Notes: generated by a model from the letters alone, not told the origin. A stretch of 64,000 bases of DNA from Linyphia triangularis (GCA_963978545.1 OZ021725.1:88582305-88646304), one strand, 5' to 3'; shown: positions 9,960-23,900, counted from the first letter of the stretch. Program-made: numbers and translations.

Positions 9960-11610
9960 TGGTGGTTTTAATAATAAATTCTCGTGGAAGTGATCAGAGT
10001 TGATGGAGCGAATGCTGAATCGACTGGTTGGTCAAATGTTATCGGACAGATGGATGGACACATTGGTGATATAAGTGCTGGTTATTTCAGTTTCCGAGAG
10101 TTTTGCCGCGGAAATGTCTTATGTCTGTCAGTAGCAGAAAACACTTAGAAGGGTAGTCGATTGATGGACATAAGTTAGGATATCATTAGTTTGCGTCAAA
10201 GGAAAATACATTACTTTGTGGAAACAAAAGCACTTTAAAACCTTCAAATTTGAGGTTTAGTTGTTGTTTAACTGGATTTTTTTGTGTCATGAAATACTTA
10301 GCAACAAAATTTGAGTTAAAGCTTACTTTCCTAAAAATGACAAGCAAAAATCATTTATCATTCATACGAAGTTAAGTGGGAAATAAAATATAGCTTTTGA
10401 GGCAAAATTTTATTTTAGTCCAACTGTAATGTGTTCTAATGCTGTGAATATACCGATATAACCAGAGCCATTTTTCAGCTAGCTTAAGTAATGACTGTTC
10501 TTAAAAGAGGTTTTGGAATTTTTTAAGGCACCCACATTTGATCACCTCTCAGTATAACATTATTTTATGATTAAGATTTGTATTTTAACTTGTGTTACCC
10601 ATTAATATAATAATTAAAAAAAGCTTTTTAGAATATAAAGGTACAAGATAGTATTAGCAGTTGTGTGATCTTCAATTTTAAACATTTGAAAATAACTCAA
10701 TATTCCTAAAACAGAAACGTTAAATAATAATATTGGCACCCAAATAAGGCCGCAATACTTGATAAAGAATACCTGTCTGCAAAACTTATCCTGAAATCTT
10801 CTAATTGGTATTACGCAAGTGTTGTTGATAGAAAATTTTGTAATAAGGTTAACAATAATGAGGCAATGCACAACTCCGGATATTTAGTAAGTGAAATATT
10901 GTTTTTTTTCCCAATCCAGATATCTACTAAGGTGCATTGTTATATTTGTTTTACTACTTATTCGTTAAATCTAATGGCTACCTTATCAAACAAATTTCTG
11001 AAACATTTTTAATCTAGTATCAAAATCTAAAACTATTTGTTGAATATTGAACATTACTAATGGTTCCACGTATCACTAGAGATAGGGAAATGTTATCTAA
11101 CCCATATAAGGCCAAATGAAGCTTGTTTATGGACACTAAAGTTGCTATTGATTTATGGTGACTATCTTTCTTTCAATTTTATCTAACACGTAGCAAATAT
11201 CAACTTATTGGGTTTGTTTCAAATATCTTCAAAACATGTCTAGCTTGAAGCATTTATTTACAAGGGCTTTGCAAAGGAGTCAGCAGAAATTAAAAATTGA
11301 TTAATTCAACTTTGCAAGACAATTCGCAGTGGTTTCGAAAACATTCTATATTATACTGCAAGTTTTTATATGGAGCAATTGTCATTCTTTTGTACTCTTT
11401 CTACTTTTTTTATAAGATGTTATATAGCTCACTTCTATTTTAATGAACCTTCTTGCTTGCTAAATTACTACAATTCAATTGTAATAAAAATGCAGTATTT
11501 GTAACATCATAACGTTGTTTGAAAATTAAATTTGATCTTGAATAAACATTTCTTCCAACTATCAATAAAGCATTATTTAAATTTTTTCACAAATTAAGCT
11601 ATTTTTGTAA
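9960..11610. other. AT-rich non-coding, nothing recognised
   Basis: No gene, clear repeat or motif was seen. Short open frames such as 10614-10871 (-) look random. Confidence 0.5.
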
Positions 11611-12104
11611 ACCTTACCTCATTTTACAAACCTACTAAAATTTTCAAGGATAGTAAACACCTTAACCTCTTACACTCGAAATTTATATTAAACGTATTAA
11701 AACAGACAAGATTAGTAAACACCTTAATATAAAAGATTGACATTCATTGACATTAGCTGATGAAAATAATCAGATTATTATTAACAGCAATTGAAAGCAG
11801 GTGCCAATTTAGTAAGCCCTTATAACTTTACAAAACCAGCTGCTAGAAACATAACTGAAGCTACTTTTTCAACCTTACCTCATTTTACATACCTACTAAA
11901 ATTTTCAAGGATAGTAAACACCTTAACCTCTTACACTCGAAATTTATATGAAACCTATTAAAATAGACAAGGTTAGTAAACACCTTATTTATAAAATGTT
12001 GACATTCATTGACATTAGCTGATGAAAATAGATTAGTATTCACAGCAATTGAAAGCAGGTGCCAATTTAGTATGATGTCCTTACAACTTTGCACAACCAT
12101 CTGC
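11611..12104 (+). repeat. Tandem duplication, unit 261 bp, two copies
   Basis: ACCTTACCTCATTTTAC starts unit 1 at 11611 and unit 2 at 11872. Both units run through AGGATAGTAAACACCTTAAC, ACATTCATTGACATTAGCTG and GCAATTGAAAGCAGGTGCCA. Within each unit the phrase TTAGTAAACACCTTA occurs again, so there is an older internal repeat of about 70 bp. The copies differ by scattered substitutions and small indels. No open frame runs through both. Confidence 0.88.
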
Positions 12105-12800
12105 GAGAGACAGGCCGGATAAATCAGCTATTACAACACCACAAACCTACAAATGCCGAAACCGTGTTCACAAGCCCTCATTTCAAGCGACCTCGAAGTC
12201 CTAAAGCACTGGGAAACACCACCCGTAAAACTGTTATCAATCGAAGTTTTAGAAAGCTCCGGGAAACTCCGTCCAGATCATGTTAATTGAGCCGACATGA
12301 GTTGGTACAGCTCATAAGACCCAGAGCATTATCCTCTTTGGAAATTAATCCCCGCAAAAGGATTTTGTGTCCCGCTGATTAAAAGCACTGAGTGTATGTG
12401 TTTGTCTGAGTATGTCTCGCACTCGGACGGAGGAAAAGGGAGATGGGGGGGGGGGACGGTGTTAGTTCAGAAGTTGGGATCACGTCGGGATTGGGGACGG
12501 TAAATTAAATGGACGTGTTTGCAAATGTCGGATGCATTCATGGGATTTTAATGAGAGTAGAAAGGGGTATTCGCTTTTCCTCAATGTCTCTCCCCCCCCC
12601 CCCTTTTGAATAGTTAGGGGACGGTTTCTCATTTGGAGTGACGGAGGTGGTATCTAGTCTCTTCCTTAATGTGATATTTGAAACCATCGCCAAAGATGTA
12701 GTGTTTGTGTAATATCGTCTTTCCCTCACAAACTGCTGCGACGGTTTCGTTTGTGTTATTGGGGCTAAGGAGGATTAGAGTGGTTTGGAATTCGAATTGG
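12105..12800. other. Less AT-rich island
   Basis: Composition rises to roughly even GC between about 12105 and 12490 and again at 12540-12790. There is a G run near 12446-12455 and a C run near 12592-12603. The short frame 12089-12286 (+) has no known domain. It could be a regulatory element or a remnant exon; nothing decides. Confidence 0.3.
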
Positions 12801-15800
12801 AGCACTCGAAATTGGAATTGAATGATTGGTAAAGTAATCAACTGTGCTGGAGATAGTGTAGGGAGGTATGCTGAGGTATTTTTCCTTGAACGTTGGTTTT
12901 GTTTATTTGATATCGGGATGTTGTGTAAAGTATTATCACAAATAAAGTACATCTGAAAGTACATTACAAAACAGATTTTGATGTTTTCCTTTCAAATATC
13001 TTAAAATACATCCATATCTTGAATGAAAAATTACTAATCACTACATAATTAATTCCAACACATATAAAGTGTATTACAGAAGCAGGTACGTGAATCTTAG
13101 ATTGCAATGATTCACGTTTCTCCAAAGGAAATCTAACCAAAACCAAAATTAGAGCATTGCAGAAAACTAAAAATTTCTGAGTGGAAAACATTATAAATAA
13201 GAAAACATTTGTAACAAGAACGAATGGTATTTTATTACATCATCAGTCAGAACAAAATTCTATCCAATTCTAGGTAGGTTCTTTAGGCTTAGAACTGTTT
13301 TCTAAACACAGCAGCACCAATTTCATTTAACGTGAGCATTTAGAAATTGTGTTATACTTGCAAATCAGAAAATAAATTGAATAAACTCAAATACTTCATA
13401 GCAAAGAAAATATATTTAATTGAAAAAAAAGTTGAGTGTGAGGATCTGAATTTTCTCAAAATTACCAGTTTTTTTGCAAACAAGTGTTTCAGTATTATTG
13501 TTTCTTGACTCTTGCATATTTAAATTGAACTTTGTTTTTTAAATATATAGAAATCATTGATTGCGTTTCAATGTGTGTACGCCTTCTATGATACCAAGCA
13601 ACTATAAAAATAAATCCATTGTTGAAATTTTCTACGAAAATACATAGAAGAAGTTTTTTTTCCTCTTATAATTAAACTTCACACATTTTTTTGCTGCAAG
13701 CAAGTGTCGTAGTAAGAAACTAAAAAATAAGAAAATTAAAATTTAGGGAATTTCTATAGATAGAAAACATGTTACAATAACAAAAGTGATATAATAATTT
13801 CGAAGGCAAAATAACTAATACTTTTTTGTTATTAATCTTAAAAGTTTTTGTAAGCTAGCTTATAGTTACTTTAAAAATTATTAATATATAAACACTAGTT
13901 AGTTTTCTATGAAATTTTTAATGAACTTTTTATACTGATGTTATGGCTGTTGCAAAATTTCATATGCTACAAAACAGTACTCTAGCAGAAATTGTGGATG
14001 AAAAAATATAACATTAGGTGAACACGGCAGACTGACGTTCCTTCTTAATATATTCTCGTTTAACAAACCGATTTAATTTGAAATGATTTTTTTTTCTAAA
14101 TATTAAAACAGAATTTAAATAAAATCATTATTTTAATGAGTTTACTTAGAAAATTGCAACTGTGATTTTTCTTATTTATTACTTAATCTTTACGGATACA
14201 ATTCATCATTGGTTTGCGATGCATATTTTTATAAGTTTATGTGTCGCATGTTAATCAGATATATATTTTTGTATCATAGTTCCCCAAATATTCTTAGAAA
14301 TCCCTGACTGGAAATATTGAACGTATATTTCATTAATTGCATTAGAATGTCTTGCATCGGTTAATGTATAACGCCGTATATGCAAAACTCGAATTGTTAC
14401 CACCATTAAAATTAATTCAATTTGATTTAACGCAGAAGCGTACTGAACAATTCAGCGCATTCACTTCTCCGTTTCAGCATACAAATCAGAAATTACTCCA
14501 GCAATCCTACGACACTAACTGAATTGGAACGCAAAAAAAAAATATATATATACTCTTCTTGAACAATGCGAAATGCCAAATAATTCTTATCATTCAATTA
14601 CCCCTCGAAATCAGAATGTTTGCTGGAGTTACCAATTAGGCGTGTCATTTGCCTCTCTTTTTTTTTCCTTATTGTTTTCTTCTCTCGCTACATCGTTTCC
14701 TTTAGAAGATGGAGAGAGGCTGATATATTTCTCTTGCACAAATTGGAAGTCCTTGGAATGTTCGGCATGTTGTCCTCTTGGTGTGTTCATCTCTCATATT
14801 ATTTATTCTTTTGGTCGACGAAGAAAAGATGAAAAGGGAATGTTTTGAAAAGCTTCGCCGTTGCGTGGTTTCGGGTTTCATGTCAAGAGATCTTTGTTGT
14901 TGTACGCAAGAAAGTTTTCTTTTGAAATCCTTTTCTGTCCAAAAAAGTGAAACTCTAAACTTGTGTGTTGCTGTTTCCTATCCCCGCCTTCCACCTTCTT
15001 CCTCTTCTCCATCTAAAACGAAGTCTTGGATTTCAAAAGAAAGGAATTCAAATAAAAAATGCTGAATTTTAAAATATTAAAGGTAGAGATGGGTTTTAAA
15101 GATAGAAAGTTAAATTTATTGAAAAATTTAAAAAAAAAAAAATTCTTAGTACGCTTTTATCAAATTGTATGGAATTTGAAATTATTTTCAAAAATGTTAC
15201 CCGTCTACCTTAAATGTAAGATTATTAAAATATTAAATTTGTGTGGGCTTAGTATTTCACATTATTAAAGTTTAACAAGAAAAATGTATTTGCATATGTT
15301 TGATTAATTGGATTTCAAAAAGTTTTCATAGAAATATTAATTAGTTTTAAAACATTTTAATGAAACGTTTTTATCACACTATTTTATATTAATTCCTGCA
15401 ATTTAATAAATCTTTGTACTTAAAGTCTTAAGATGTATTATGTAACGGCAAAATAGGAAAGCATTTAAAAAAGAATTTTTAAAAGCAAAATAGAAAAGGG
15501 GCTTCATTTTTAATTGCTTTGCAACAAAATACATCATCACTACATAGATTTTGCTTCAGCAAAGGCTATCAAATTCTAATTACTAATTTCAAAATGTTTA
15601 TGTTAGTCTCGTCTTGTTTTATATTGAAAACAATTGCATCAGTATATTGATAGAAGATAATGGACTATGCAGAAGTGGAGGAAGAAAAAGTTATTTAGAA
15701 CAAGAAATATTATATTTATGTAACTAAGTTAATTCTAAAAGTTTTTAAAGCAAATAATTAAAGAAGTTAGTTGACTTTTCATGTATGAAAGTTTATTCGA

Positions 15801-15900
15801 CAAAATAAAAGCATGCTTGTAACAATTAAGATAAATTGGTAAGAATACCCAACTAAAACATTCTCTGGTACACATAACTTGTTTCCTCCATCACTACATG
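12800..15900. other. AT-rich non-coding, nothing recognised
   Basis: No gene or repeat could be supported. A polypyrimidine-rich patch lies at 14640-14720 and another at 14980-15020. The small frames here overlap one another in several frames, as expected by chance. Confidence 0.45.
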
Positions 15901-17580
15901 ATTTAGGTCACTGTGGAAGAAACAAAATGGCAAAAATATTATTCTTTTCAAAAACAAGATTTCTTTTCTATGTAAAATGCCTTTTAGAATATGATTAAAT
16001 CAGAAAATACTAAAAAATATATAATGTGGTTTTTAACTTATTTGTATGCAATCATATAAATTATTTGTATACAATATACAAGACTACAATTCACTGATAG
16101 TTTTTTTTTTTATGCTTCAAATGTCAAATGCTTCAATTATGTGCAACGATATATATAAGCTACCTTCACTTTGAAAATAACATTTAGGGTCTAAAAGTCT
16201 TGTCCCTATAAAATATACATGTGCGTGAAAACTATTATACTGATTAAGTTATGGTTTTTGCAAAATTGAAGGTGGACTAAGTAAGTTTAGTATTTGATAA
16301 TGCCAATTATCTTAAACTCCAGTATGCGCCCTCTTTGTAACTTGTTGAATCCCAAGACAGTCAACCGATGCTGTGCCAAATGTCACCATCTCTCGCTATT
16401 AGACATTTGAAACAGTATCTATTTTTACTGGACTTCTAACATTTTGATGATAACATGAGAACTGGATAATTTTTTGACGTTTTCCCAGTTTAAAATTGGA
16501 CACATGATGGAAGATTACTTAGGTAGTTTGTGCACATAAAAATGAGTGCATCTTCAATTTTTAAAATATTCCCCAAATTTTCATTTTAGTAGGTTTTGAT
16601 GTAATTTTTAACCCCACAAGACATATTTGCTTACTTTGTTGTACTCTTATCACACAAACTGCACAGTTGTGAATGAAAAAAGAACCAAAAATATCATTAC
16701 TAAACATTTAAATAATCAATTTTTATTTTTTATGCAAAGAATTTACTGCTAAATTTATAATTGAATATTAAATATCCAGAATGTCACTAAAATAGTCGAG
16801 CTTTATTCTAGATGTAAAAGTTACGAGACTGCTCAATGAATTTGAAATGCCCATAAATGTCACTAAAACAACCGTGTTTTATCTTGTTATATCGACAATT
16901 AAACTCAACTGTTTTAGTGACATTTCTGGGTGCTTCAAATTCCTCTGGGTCTGTTTCGAAACCATTAAATTGTATGCTTGAATCCGAAATATTCAGAAAT
17001 ATCACTGACACAGTCAAGCTTTATTTTCCATATAAAAGGTTTTTACGAAACTACTAAAATATATCATTAAATCTGAAATGCCTAGAAACTTCACTAAAAC
17101 TGTTGAGTTTCATTTTAAATATACCAAAACCAAACAGGTTGTTTTAATTGACATTTCTGGACATTTCAAATTCATTGCGTAATCTCGCAGCAAACCTTTT
17201 ACATAGAGATTAAAGATTTTCTGTTTTATTGACATTCGAGTTTTATTTTCAATGTAAAGAATCTGTTGCAAGACTACTAAAGCATATTATTTAATCTGAA
17301 ATATCATGCGTTAGGAGGAATTTTAAAATGGCAAAATACATATCGCACGTTTGTAACACATGAAAGAAAAAATACAGAAATTGTTTTGAGCATCCAAAAC
17401 AGCTAAAGTTCTCTAGAGTCTTCAGGTCTCAAGCATGCACAACATAACACTCTACCAAAACTACGTCGATGCAAAAGAAATAAAGAGCAAGAAAATCCTT
17501 CACTTAAGCGATTAAGCTTCTTTTCGATGTAAAAGACCTCTTGCCACGATGCCCCTATAAAATGTGATTGGACCCGAAAA
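15900..17580. repeat. Cluster of a ~100-bp repeat in alternating orientation
   Basis: One motif (TCACTAAAAC then GAG-TTTATT, then ATGTAAAAG, then GACTACTAAA and AATCTGAAATGCC) recurs. Forward copies lie at about 16770-16875, 16980-17115 and 17225-17310. Inverted copies lie at about 16895-16980 and 17130-17207. Weaker forward copies appear at about 15946-16010 and 17507-17575. The inverted copy at 17133-17207 is a close reverse complement of 16808-16872. The alternation would let neighbouring units fold into large hairpins. Overlapping short frames at 16808-17017 and 16857-17057 are by-products. Confidence 0.7.
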
Positions 17581-19170
17581 CGGCCAGGGTAAAACGAAAA
17601 ACAGAAGAAGAAAAAAAGAGATATCTGACAGTCGATATCTGTGCCTTCGCTACAGGAGTGGGAAGAGGATGGATGAAAAATAATAAAAGTAACAGAAGCA
17701 TCTATTGAAGAAGAAGAAGAAATACCAAGAAGAATGAGATGGATATAATAAAAAAATATAAAGGAATCTACTTTTCCTCTGTTGCGCTTTTTACGCCTTT
17801 TATGGACGAAGGGAACTGTTGAAAATGTACCATGAGGAAACTAAATCTGATTGCGCTCTCTGCCTCTGAGGCCGAGATGAAATGCATTTTGAGTCCGCCT
17901 AAAAATAGGACGTATCTTGCTTGAGTCCATTTCGTATATAGGCAGAGTTCGGATTATATTTGACGTTATCATTTATGTCCGGCTTTAGTTCCATATTCAA
18001 TTTTCACTCAACAATCTTTTCTTTCTTTTTTTTCCCCTTTTTTTTTTACGGGAGGATGCAACCCTTTACTATGTGAAATGGATTTAAGACAATTTTTAGC
18101 CTTGTTTATTATGTTCTAAACTTTTTTTATTTTATAGTTTAAACTAGATATGTTTGAGCGAGGTTTGATGATATGTGTTGTATAAATTGTATAAAAAAAG
18201 ACCATTGTTGAATGTTGGTTTCTCTCAATTGTTGTTTGATTAAAATCTTTATCAGATACTTTTTGATAAATAGTACAGAATTTTTTTTAAACTAAATTTT
18301 TACATAAAAAGAATTAATGTAATTTTTTTTATCTTGTTATATCATAAAATAACTAAAATATCTCATTTAGCAAATATATATGAAAATATAAACGTACTAT
18401 TTGAAATAATTGGCTTTGACGCGTAAAATTAAATTGGAATCATTATATAGTTTGTTAAATAGAATACAGGTATTAAATATAAATATTAAATACAAGAATT
18501 ATTTGATTTCAGAGAGTAACTACTGTCTTGGAGGTAAAAATTGCTATGTTTCTTAATAATGTATACGTATATTAGACGTACGAGAAAGTACTTCAATATG
18601 TGTTAAGGTATGATACGTGTGAAAATGTTAGTGTCAACTCCAAATCAGTAGAATTTATGACATATTTTTTTTTTTTAATCTTGTTTTTAGTTTATTTATA
18701 TTTTTCGATTCTCATTCGTAATTTATAGTCTCAAAATTTTATCCGCATGCAGAAAATTATACTGTATATATGTATATAAGAATACGGTCGTAATCAGAAG
18801 AAAATAAAGGATATTTCCAATTTTAGTTTCACACATTTCCGATTAACATTGACAAAAAAAAAACAGCAGTAGTTTAATTGGTCATTCATCTATTCTATGA
18901 TAGGATGAATCTGAAAATGAATTTAGTTGATGCTAAGAAATTGATTTTATGGGATATTAGCATTTTAGAGAAAGAAGCGAAACTATCTTGTTTCGACCAT
19001 ATCTAGAATTTAAAATTGGCAAAAAAAAGAAGAGATCTCAATTCAGAATCAATTATATCCCAAATTTTGCTCACATTATATGCATATATCTTGGCATTAC
19101 TTGAATCATAAGTTCTTGAACCCCTGGTCTATATATAGCTCTGTTAGGTTGAGACTCTTCCACAGAATAC
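17581..19170. other. AT-rich non-coding with GAA-type microsatellite
   Basis: Imperfect GAA/GAAA repeats lie at about 17600-17620 and 17707-17735. Otherwise there are A/T runs and no gene. Confidence 0.45.
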
Positions 19171-19520
19171 CTCAAAGAATATTACTCTCTGCAGGAAACG
19201 ACCAAGATTACTTAACCTCCATATCTTTTTCTTCTTCTTACCACTCTCATTCCCACGTTTCGGATGGATATTAATGCTGGGCAGCGGCCCGAGGCAAGGT
19301 CCAAGAGAAATGCATGTCCACCTGTGACTTTACCCGGAAATTTCATCCGAGCCCCACTGTACCGGAAAATCTCGCCACACTTCCGAAATTCGGTTTTGCC
19401 AGCGGATATATGTTGCTGTGAGTGTGACTGGATTATTGACTGCGTCTCTTTTCTTCAACGTTTGGATGATCGAGGATACACTTGGAATAAAGAAGCGGTC
19501 CGATCCTGGAGATGTTTTTT
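19170..19520. other. Less AT-rich island, function unknown
   Basis: Base composition is near even between about 19190 and 19510, with several CpG. Short frames are open on both strands (19264-19533 + and 19330-19563 -), as expected when stop codons become rarer, so they do not argue for a gene. A TATATATA lies just upstream at about 19129. It may be a conserved regulatory element. Confidence 0.3.
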
Positions 19521-19744
19521 CTTGCGGAGATAGTAAAATGTGAGAATAGGAATATGTGTACATTTAATATCTGCGTAAAATTCAATGTAGGTTTTAAAAT
19601 ATTCAACTTTACTCGCCATTTTGGCAGCAGTGTCAATTTTGTAGCGCAATTAACCATTTCAAGAACGCATGTGGCATCATTGGTTAATGGCAATACTGAT
19701 TATTTGGCAATGACCATCGTACTGAAGGATATGATCCCAAACCG

Positions 19745-19994
19745 TACATGATACAACATTGTTAAAAATTTTGCTCCACCTCGCACACAAAATTGCTTCC
19801 CATTTAGTTGCAACCAACTTTGATGCTTATTTTCACGATTTAATGGTGCTACCTTGGACCGTAAGCACCATTAAATCGAGAAACTAAGCACCAAATGTTG
19901 GTTGCAGCTAATTGGGAACCAATTTTTGATGCAAGATGGGGTGAAATTTTCAAAAGTGTACTAATAGTTTTAAAACTATCAGTAATATCATGTA
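19745..19994. mobile_element. Foldback/palindromic element, small (hairpin)
   Basis: Left arm 19762-19850 and right arm 19864-19954 are imperfect reverse complements over about 90 bp, with a 13-base loop. The inner 15 bp (CGATTTAATGGTGCT) pair perfectly. A further matched pair, TACATGATA / TATCATGTA, lies at 19745-19753 and 19986-19994. It resembles a hairpin-forming MITE or the folded remnant of an inverted duplication. No target-site duplication was found. Confidence 0.7.
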
Positions 19995-20260
19995 CATGTA
20001 ATATTATAACCTTAATAAAATGTAGATTGAAAAAAGAAATAGAATGCTGGAACATCAGATCATGTTCTTTTCAAACTACTGAACCCTAAAAGGTTCAACA
20101 ACTTTCTAATCTCCTATCAACGATGAAACATGGTTCATAAGAAGGTAAAGAGCCTAGTATGCAAGAAAATGCGAGTATAAAGGAGTCTGTATGCTCAGAA
20201 ATATTTCTCGTGTTATAGCTTTACAATAATTGATTACAAAAATAAGTATATAACGCATAT

Positions 20261-20925
20261 TATAGTCCGAGAAGCCTTTGAAAGTTTAGTTACCCCATCG
20301 AACATCATTCTGATTTTTCCTTAGAATGTGGAGAAAATTTAGTAGATCATGAATGTATTGGCCTGCCATGGCGCAACTAATCAAAAATCGACTATGAATT
20401 AGCATTACTAATTCCTATTTCCAAATATGTCATAACTTGCCAAATAATAAGCATTCTATTTTATTTCGTAACCCTTCTCTTTTTAATTTTCAAAGAGTTT
20501 GCAGACGATTCAGATCTCTGACGAAATCTTACTTGCATCTTTTAAAAGGGAAACTTTTTTGCTTCATCAGTTTCGTCATCAGGGAAGTAACATTTATTAT
20601 CATCTTGGCTCCCTTTTAAAAAAATGGAAATATTTTACGCCAACGATGGTAAATCGGCTGTACCCTTCCTCAATGAAGATTAAAGAATGGTGGGTTACCA
20701 AATAAAAAATAATGCTCATTATTTGGCAAAATATAACATATTTGGTAATCAGATTTAATTCAACTCATTCCAAGTCGATATATGAGTGATTTCGGCCATT
20801 TTTGCCATGAAAGACCAGTGCATTCATAATCTACTATAGTAACTTTTCTCCTCATTCTATGAATAATTCAGAATGATGTTCGATGGTGTACTTAAACTTG
20901 CAGTACCCTCTCAGTTTAATACCTA
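20261..20925. mobile_element. Foldback (long-palindrome) element, copy A
   Basis: Arms 20261-20550 and 20611-20925 are reverse complements of each other with moderate divergence, around a spacer of about 60 bp. Matched blocks include CATCGAACATCATTCTGA, TTGCCAAATAAT-AGCATT, GGTAACCC/CGTAACCC and TTTTAAAAGGG. A related element lies at 55220-55698, so this is a dispersed family of non-autonomous elements. The two short frames at 20437-20619 and 20499-20705 are incidental. The superfamily is unknown. Confidence 0.72.
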
Positions 20926-20929
20926 TAGT

Positions 20930-23900
20930 CAATTGGGAACTGATTGATGAACGTTTTTAGGTAATTCTTTTATTCGTGACGTATATTTGTGATAGTTAAT
21001 CCTTGAAACATTTCCAGTGAGATAATTGCCCATTTTTTTCTGGTTTGGCGCAGCATAGCCATCGTGTAGCCAAATCAGATATAACCAGCAAATCTTTATC
21101 CCTATATTTAATATCGATGGTAGATCAACATTCTATATTTGGATCTAAACTTACATAATTAAAAATAACGACTAATAATTATAATTTAAATTCAAAACGG
21201 GATATAAAATTTATAGAACTGAGGGTAACTGAAAAGAGGTATGATATATCACTGTTTCATTAAATTAAAAGCTCAAATTGGAATCTTTACCGATGCGTTT
21301 TTATTACAAAGACTGTTCATTTCTCCTTACTATGACAGGCAGTAAAGTGTTTTTAATAGTTTATAATAATATGGAATTCATTCAAAATAATAGTGTCATC
21401 TGAAAACCGGTGAGTTAATATATTAGTATTAAGGTGAATTGAAGTATTATTTTTTATAAAAATATATTCGAAAATTTAAAACACATTTTTTAACAAGCGT
21501 ATTTATAAAAGTTTTGTGCATTAAAATCTTCATTAATTATTGAATATTTTACCCCTTGTCAACTAGTAGGTAAAAAATTAGCTTTTAGAGACGAAAGATT
21601 TCAGAAAAATTGCGATTTTTACTACTTTTTACGTTGAAAAAAACTTTTCATTTTATAAAGTAGGTAGATGAAGAGTCTAAACATTAATAATCATATTACA
21701 AACTGTTTTCAAACATAACGTTTTTTTGTGCCTAATAAAATGTAAGTAAGGCACTACTAAAAATATGCTAACTAGTTAACTGTTAATTAGTTAATTAATT
21801 TTAGAGTAAAACTGAACTTTTGAATGCCAACATCATTACTAATTAAACATTTTCAAGTGAAAAAAAATCATATCTTTTAAATGAATTTAAAAAATTCAAG
21901 TGTGTACATACATTTTAAAAGTTGAATAGGTACGTTTTTTAATGGAATTATTCTTTTTAAAACACCCTGTATATCCTATTATTAACAAACTGTTTGCACA
22001 TAGTTCGGTGACTCATAGATTGAGACTCTAAATTGAAAGTAAATTAAATTTAAAAACATTGCATTTAATAAAAGTGCAAAAATGTAAAAAAAATAATAAC
22101 TGTTGTCTCAAACTAATTTAATATATAAGTAGAATATTTCATTCTTTTACCTTACTAAATATAAGCAAAAAAAATTCAATAAACAAATTTAAAAAATGTG
22201 TCCCATACTTTTATTATTTTTCAGATACGTTGCAGGTACATTCAATATATATTCGAGAATAGTTACTTTTAAATGAATTTACATTTTATTTTTTTTTTTA
22301 GTTTTTAGTTTTGTGCATTTATTAAATGTGATTATTTTTAAAAAAAATATTTGTATGTTTGTGTTCATTCTATGTATACCTTTTAACAAATTTTTAGGAG
22401 TATAACCATAGATATGTATAAACAAACTGCTGCAGGGCAAATTCTAAGTAGTTGAAGTTTATACATCTTAAAATGTGCCTTTCATATTTCAAGCATTGTG
22501 ATATGTTCTGCATATAGTGTAACACCGGAAGTAGATAGTAGCAAATGCGTTTACCCTAAATATCTTCTAAGGTATCTAAAAAATAAATTCCGATTTATTC
22601 TGTTACACTACGTATAAATTTCTCTAAAAAAATAGAAATGCCGTAGGGTGAATGTTATTGAATAAGTTTTAAATACGTTCTTCAAATATAGATAATGTAT
22701 TTTAGAATTCTTTCAGAAATGTGAAGCCATATATAAAAAAAAACGTAATGTCTTCTGGAGAATTGTGGTATATTTTAGAGCTTATACCGAATAAATATAA
22801 GGGTAATATTATGTAGAAACGTTTATGACTTGCAGCAATATGCATTAAAATGTTAATGTATTCCTGATAATTGAAGAGCTTTCTTTTAGATTTGGAATAG
22901 TATATCCAGATATATCTAACATTAGGTACTTTTTGAATTCCTATTTTAACATGCATATCAATACGATATACATTAAGATATGTGAAGAAGTTTTATTCGT
23001 AAGTACAATATTCTCAACACATCAACATGAAATACCATTGCAATTAATTTTTGCCATATTAGAAGTGAAAATTTTGGTTAGGCAAATTAGCATCGTGTTT
23101 AGTGAAGTATTTATTCTATTACAAATGATATTTCTTCTGAAAACTTAAGGTAAGTTTTTATTTTAATGCACTTCCAAGCAAAGCAAATTATGATGTACTA
23201 CAGTAATTATATTTTAATTGAAAAACAAAAGTTAGATATTCCAAAATCACCAAAATGCTATTCATTACATCTACACAATTGACTATTTGATATCGACCAA
23301 TTATTAACATTATTCATGTAAAAATTTGTGAAATGGCTAATGCCTAATAAAACTACTACATCATATTTTAATTCTTAAATTTAAAACTAAAGCAAATTCC
23401 TTTTAAAAAAAAAAACTCAGTTTGATATTCAATATAAAAGACTAAAACTGTTCAAAATAAAGTGTTCAGACCTAGGAATCTAACATAAAAGCATTAAAGA
23501 ATTCCAGTAAGGTTAAAAAAAAAAAAAAAATATCTGAAACGTCCATACTTCCGCCATTGCTGAACTGTAACTCCAAACGCAGAATACGCATATTTCTTCC
23601 CCCGCACTCAATACCTCTGAAATCGGCATCCAACATAAAAGTCCAGAGGCATAAATATTGCATGAGTTTTAAAGTATTTTTCCTGAAAATATTATTTAGG
23701 CACTTATCAAAGATAAAAAGCCCTGTTATGAAGCGGAGAAAAAATACCTGTCAAAATAAAATATAACTTTTAAAACTGTCACGAAAAAGGATTCGGTGTC
23801 TAGTTAAAAGGTAATAAATATCAAAGTCTTCCCTTGCTTTTCAAGAACATTTTATTGAGACGATGGCTTCAGTCCATTTATACGTTTCGAATTTCTCTGC

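Noticed and set aside
16808..17057. Opposed 66-69-codon frames
   Set aside because: They lie inside the alternating repeat cluster and arise from the repeats.
21963..21973. CACCCTGTATA as the end of a mariner-type element
   Set aside because: No inverted partner was found within several kilobases.
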